From positions 1 through 31,228 of IMG/VR virus record IMGVR_UViG_3300049734_000056: a stretch of 31,228 nucleotides of DNA; one strand, written 5' to 3'. The stretch's first letter is position 1, and each line of letters opens with the position of its first letter. Shown one piece after another: positions 28,535 through 31,228 of this stretch. Position numbers and translations under genes: made by a program. Origin of the DNA: a virus. Under the pieces are notes generated by a model, which ran no database searches, was not told the DNA's origin, and worked only from the letters and a program-made list of their open reading frames with translations.

Positions 28535-29285
28535 CGGTCAGGAGTTCAAGAGAGAGGAGCCTTTCCACGCGTGGAAAGCGCTCGTGGCGATCAACGGTAG
28601 GCTCCACAGCGCCTCGCAAGAGGGGATCGTGTGGGTGCCGAGAGAGCCGATGGTCGCGCAGTGTGCGATCAGAGCTCATGAGTCCAGACTTGAGGGGATC
28701 CCACCGCATGTCGGATGCAGCTGTGGGATCTACGCGCTCAAGGATCTCGGTCAGGAGCTCCAAGGTTACGTGAGACCAACCCCCACGTCGCCGAACCGCT
28801 ACGGAGCGATCGGAGAGCCAGGAGTGGTTCCGGCAGTAACGCAACTCGCCATGTGGGGCAAGGTTATTCAAGGAACCACTGGCTACAAGGCGCAGTATGC
28901 TTATCCGATCATGATCTACGTGCCGGACAAGGAGACGGCAGAGGTCATCGGAGATGCGTACGGCGTTCCCACGAACTACGAGCAGTGGGCAGACATCGGT
29001 AAGGCCCTCAAGATGGTGCAACAGTCGGATGCCATCAAGAGGGGAGCCATCATCGATCCCAAGATCAAGGCGGAGATCGACGCCATGAGCTTGGAGGAGA
29101 AGCTGAAGCTGGCGAGGATGGCGAAGTATCAGGGCGAGTACCACAGGTGGTACAACGAGAGGAAGCAGACCATCAAGAAGGTGGAGTACTGGGAGGCAAT
29201 GGTCAAGAGAGCTCCGGTCGAGCTCGCTAAGATGAAGGCGAAGCTCCGGAGCGTGGAAGCGAGCAAGCCGATCCGGAACTACTAG
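28515..29285 (+). CDS. CxCGIYA-domain protein with C-terminal coiled coil
   Basis: ATG 28515 behind AAAGGAGGAAG; 256 residues. The N-terminal part (AWKALVAINGRLHSASQEGIVWVPREPMVAQC) leads to PPHVGCSCGIYALKD at about 63-77. This pattern of a short beta domain ending in Cys-x-Cys-Gly-Ile-Tyr-Ala is known to me from many actinobacterial and actinophage hypothetical proteins. Residues about 180-250 are Lys/Arg/Glu-rich helices with a coiled-coil look. Function unknown; Cys50, Cys68 and Cys70 may bind metal. One of the few medium-sized proteins of the rightward region. Confidence 0.65.
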   Translation: MSQLDANGQEFKREEPFHAWKALVAINGRLHSASQEGIVWVPREPMVAQCAIRAHESRLEGIPPHVGCSCGIYALKDLGQELQGYVRPTPTSPNRYGAIGEPGVVPAVTQLAMWGKVIQGTTGYKAQYAYPIMIYVPDKETAEVIGDAYGVPTNYEQWADIGKALKMVQQSDAIKRGAIIDPKIKAEIDAMSLEEKLKLARMAKYQGEYHRWYNERKQTIKKVEYWEAMVKRAPVELAKMKAKLRSVEASKPIRNY

Positions 29286-29305
29286 GCAAGGGAGGAGACA
29301 GGAGG

Positions 29306-30013
29306 ATGCCTAGTCTCAGAGATCTAGCGTGGGAGCTCAGAAGGTATGGGTTCACACAGCTGCGGCACACAACTCATGGTATCCTCTATGGCAAGGGAGA
29401 GCTTCGGTTCTCCCTTGTCAATGAGGTCAACCAGAAGGATGCCATCGGGGTCAGCAACCAGGCTGACAAGGCTTGGAATGACTGGGGCAAGCTAGTTAAG
29501 GAACATGGGCTCCAGGCCACCATGAGGTTCAAGCAGGCTCCCGTGGTCAATCCGGAAGACATCAAGCCAGTCGATAACCCAGAGGAGGGGATGCCGGAGC
29601 TGGAGCCGATCATGACTCCGGCTGAGGTCAAACAGGTCGTAGAGGAAGTGGTCCCACCCAACGAGGTGGAGGAGGATGAGATGAAGAAGTTGGGTACCCC
29701 GAGGAAGCGAAGGGAGTACAAGGGCGTGACGTGCCCGAAGTGTGGCAAGCACTTCAAGCACATGGGGAAGCACGCTCAGACGTGTGACGGCAGTGGCAAG
29801 ACCAAGAAGCAGCGTGCGGCGTTGAAGCCACTGCCGATCGACAGGGCTCCAATCAGCAACGGAACGGTGATGGCGGCGCTCCAGCTGATCACCAAGGAGT
29901 TGCCGAAGATGATCGGTGACATGGAGTACGAGCTCAAGCTGGTTCGGAAGGAGCGAGATGAGCTCGCGACGTGGAAGAACAACTTCCAGAAGTTCTTCGA
30001 GGTCAAGAAGTGA
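29306..30013 (+). CDS. HicA-like N-terminal region fused to a C2HC zinc finger, with helical C-terminus
   Basis: ATG 29306, GGAG upstream; 235 residues. Residues 1-45 (LRDLAWELRRYGFTQLRHTTHGILYGKGELRFSLVNE) resemble the small dsRNA-binding fold of HicA-type toxins: helix, strand, a central His in a GILY-like strand. This is only a resemblance; no toxin activity is claimed. A long Pro/Glu-rich linker (80-130) leads to Cys143-x2-Cys146 and His152/His156-Cys160 (CPKCGKHFKHMGKHAQTC), a C2HC zinc finger. Residues about 185-235 form a helical coiled coil (ELKLVRKERDELATWKNNFQ). Probably a nucleic-acid-binding regulator. Confidence 0.6.
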   Translation: MPSLRDLAWELRRYGFTQLRHTTHGILYGKGELRFSLVNEVNQKDAIGVSNQADKAWNDWGKLVKEHGLQATMRFKQAPVVNPEDIKPVDNPEEGMPELEPIMTPAEVKQVVEEVVPPNEVEEDEMKKLGTPRKRREYKGVTCPKCGKHFKHMGKHAQTCDGSGKTKKQRAALKPLPIDRAPISNGTVMAALQLITKELPKMIGDMEYELKLVRKERDELATWKNNFQKFFEVKK

Positions 30014-30105
30014 AGAAGAAGCTGGAGACGGGGATCGCCATCGTGGCGGTCTCCGGCTTCATCTACGTCTGTGCGAGGGTCATATTCGAGTTCTTCACGG
30101 GGTAG
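30010..30105 (+). CDS. Single-pass membrane peptide, 31 residues
   Basis: GTG 30010 overlaps the preceding TGA (GTGA). The frame reads MKKKLETGIAIVAVSGFIYV followed by CARVIFEFFTG: a Lys-rich N-terminus and one hydrophobic helix at residues about 8-28. Coupled to the previous zinc-finger gene and separated by 12 bases from the next. A small phage membrane peptide with unknown target. Confidence 0.5.
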   Translation: MKKKLETGIAIVAVSGFIYVCARVIFEFFTG

Positions 30106-30117
30106 GAGGTGAGAAGA

Positions 30118-30294
30118 GTGAAGTGGATGATCATTGTTGAGGTAGATGACCAGATCAAGCATGACGATCTGAGTCAGATGAGGTTCGAGCTGAAGGACAA
30201 GCTCCGCCTGATGCTGAGTGCTCACATCGGACAGGTGGACGCGCTGAGCGTGTTCCCGATCGCAATCTGGGATGGAGGACGAGGAGATGTATAG
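30118..30294 (+). CDS. Small protein, 58 residues
   Basis: GTG 30118, eight bases after AGGAGG; the GTG at 30109 is inside the ribosome site. MKWMIIVEVDDQIKHDDLSQ..., a beta-alpha-beta layout with a hydrophobic first strand. Ends at TAG 30292-30294, overlapping the next gene. No family recognised. Confidence 0.55.
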   Translation: MKWMIIVEVDDQIKHDDLSQMRFELKDKLRLMLSAHIGQVDALSVFPIAIWDGGRGDV

Positions 30295-30511
30295 GGAGAG
30301 AGTGCACATCGACTTCAGGAAGGAGGACTTGAAGCGGTTGAAGGAGTTGAAGAAGAGGGCAGAGTTGCTCCCTAACAGCCAGATCGGTCAGCTGAATCTA
30401 GATGATCCTAGCTGGTTTGAGTTACTCGTGGTGAGGGGGGCAGAGGTGGTCGAGGCTGAGATCAAGAAGTACAACAGCACTCTCGCAGAGGGTGCGAAAG
30501 GAAGGATCTGA
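30287..30511 (+). CDS. Small basic helical protein, 74 residues
   Basis: ATG 30287 is eight bases after GGAGG; ATG 30272 would give 79 residues but has no ribosome site. MYRERVHIDFRKEDLKRLKELKKRAE is a basic helix, then a helical C-terminal part (ELLVVRGAEVVEAEIKKYNST). Stop overlaps the next ATG (TGATG). Perhaps nucleic-acid binding; no family. Confidence 0.6.
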   Translation: MYRERVHIDFRKEDLKRLKELKKRAELLPNSQIGQLNLDDPSWFELLVVRGAEVVEAEIKKYNSTLAEGAKGRI

Positions 30512-30687
30512 TGAAGCAGCTCACGACGCAGACGCTGCACTTTGAGAGGGCTACGAAGAACAGCGTCCTCTACGTGAACCCCGATGGGTTCAAGACGCCG
30601 GTGGCCAACATCTACCTGGCGAAGACGGTCTTCAACGGCGAACAGTTCCCGGACCGTATCATGGTCACGGTGGAGGTGGATGGATGA
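30511..30687 (+). CDS. Small beta protein of a common phage family
   Basis: ATG 30511 overlaps the preceding TGA. 58 residues: LHFERATKNSVLYVNPDGFK then a YLAK-type segment and FPDRIMVTVEVDG. This pattern (charged start ending in TKN-x-VxY, then IYLAK, and I-x-VTVE at the end) is familiar from small phage and actinobacterial proteins of unknown function. Stop overlaps the next ATG (ATGA). Confidence 0.6.
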   Translation: MKQLTTQTLHFERATKNSVLYVNPDGFKTPVANIYLAKTVFNGEQFPDRIMVTVEVDG

Positions 30688-30956
30688 AGTTCAGCGACAT
30701 CATCACTCCGGAGATCGAGGCGGAGTACAACAGGAAGGTGGTGGAGATCAAGACCCTCCTGATGCCGTACATCGACTCGGTGGTTCAGGACGACGGGACC
30801 GACGACGATTGGAAGGAGCTCCTGAGGGAGAAGGCGGGTACGGTGTTCGCGCTGTCGCAGGTCGCCAAGGACCTCAAGATGCTCAGCGATCCGCTGGTCC
30901 TCGCCACGCTGGTCGCGTTGGGAGACAATCTGAAGAGGCCGCTGGATCCCCGATAG
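30684..30956 (+). CDS. Small acidic helical protein, 90 residues
   Basis: ATG 30684 (ATGA overlap), with GGAGGTGG upstream. MKFSDIITPEIEAEYNRKVV..., acidic middle (QDDGTDDDWKELL), then helical with SQVAKDLKMLSDPLVLATLVALGDN. No motif. Ends 33 bases before the next gene. Confidence 0.6.
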   Translation: MKFSDIITPEIEAEYNRKVVEIKTLLMPYIDSVVQDDGTDDDWKELLREKAGTVFALSQVAKDLKMLSDPLVLATLVALGDNLKRPLDPR

Positions 30957-30989
30957 AGTCCTCTGGGAGAGGAAGGAAGGAGAGGAAGG

Positions 30990-31228
30990 ATGGCGAACGA
31001 GTTCAAGGACCATCCTCAGCTAACCCTGAAGGCGAAGATGCTGATGGGTGTGGCTGAGAAGCTTCCGCAGATCGGCAAGGAGATGGAGGTTGCCTACGAC
31101 GAGGATGAGGACATCGGCTCTGGGGGATATAGTCCCATGCTGTGTCCTAGTTGTACGCGGTTCCTCGATCATGTCAGCTTCTGGCGGCAGCTGGATGATT
31201 GGACCATCGTGCACAAGCTGAAGTGCGG
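30990..31228 (+). CDS. Zinc-ribbon-like protein, 3' end outside window
   Basis: ATG 30990 behind AGAGGAAGG; 79 codons are visible with no stop. MANEFKDHPQLTLKAKMLMG..., acidic DEDEDIGSGG segment, then CPSC (Cys52, Cys55). The last visible residues are HKLKC, which could supply another ligand. Probable small zinc-binding phage protein; full length not seen. Confidence 0.6.
   Translation, partial: MANEFKDHPQLTLKAKMLMGVAEKLPQIGKEMEVAYDEDEDIGSGGYSPMLCPSCTRFLDHVSFWRQLDDWTIVHKLKC

Noticed and set aside
27681-29144. Minus-strand frames of 220 and 254 residues
   Set aside because: They run against small rightward genes linked by ATGA overlaps and ribosome sites; no ribosome sites of their own.
1-31228. 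CRISPR array, IS element or integrase
   Set aside because: No regularly spaced repeats, no transposase or recombinase motifs and no terminal inverted repeats were found on either strand.

Overview
This window is part of a tailed bacteriophage genome, most simply read as a lytic short-tailed (podovirus-type) phage. It holds a complete packaging, head and connector module and a run of tail-spike, knob and nozzle-like genes. It has no tape-measure, tube or sheath gene, and it ends in four large Gly/Ala- or coiled-coil-rich proteins of the kind podoviruses eject into the cell. No integrase, lysis, polymerase or helicase gene is visible, so the window is only part of the genome, and the leftmost gene runs off the edge. 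The host cannot be read directly. High GC, several start codons sitting at the predicted transcription start (leaderless), frequent GTG starts and a CxCGIYA-type protein all fit an actinobacterium, but this is inference.

Minus strand, 23438 down to 1: one long, tightly packed late operon driven by a near-consensus promoter (TTGACT, 17 bp, TACAAT) just upstream of the small terminase gene. The order is TerS, TerL (deeply overlapping TerS), three small genes, portal, zinc-ribbon protein, unknown, scaffold, major capsid, small membrane protein, head decoration-like protein, a free-standing LAGLIDADG homing endonuclease, a small gene, head-tail adaptor, then seven tail or virion-surface genes, a beta-rich nozzle-like protein, a knob-like protein and the internal virion proteins. 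Most genes touch or overlap by 1-4 bases, so translation is probably coupled.

Plus strand, 23618 to 31228: about 24 very small genes, presumably early, in several operons. At least eight encode Cys-pair (zinc-ribbon-like) proteins, two are close paralogues, and one is a single-pass membrane peptide. Three copies of one promoter (TTGxTT, 18 bp, TATAAT) stand at 24821, 26364 and 28322, each with an ATG exactly at the seventh base after the -10 box. Strong hairpin terminators separate the first units. Two non-coding stretches stand out: a GC-rich, hairpin-dense block (about 24647-24820) and an AT-rich block (about 25690-25770) flanked by a 12-bp inverted repeat, which is a candidate origin or control region.

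The division of labour is the usual one: divergent transcription from about 23.45-23.6 kb, with host-directed small genes to the right and virion assembly to the left.
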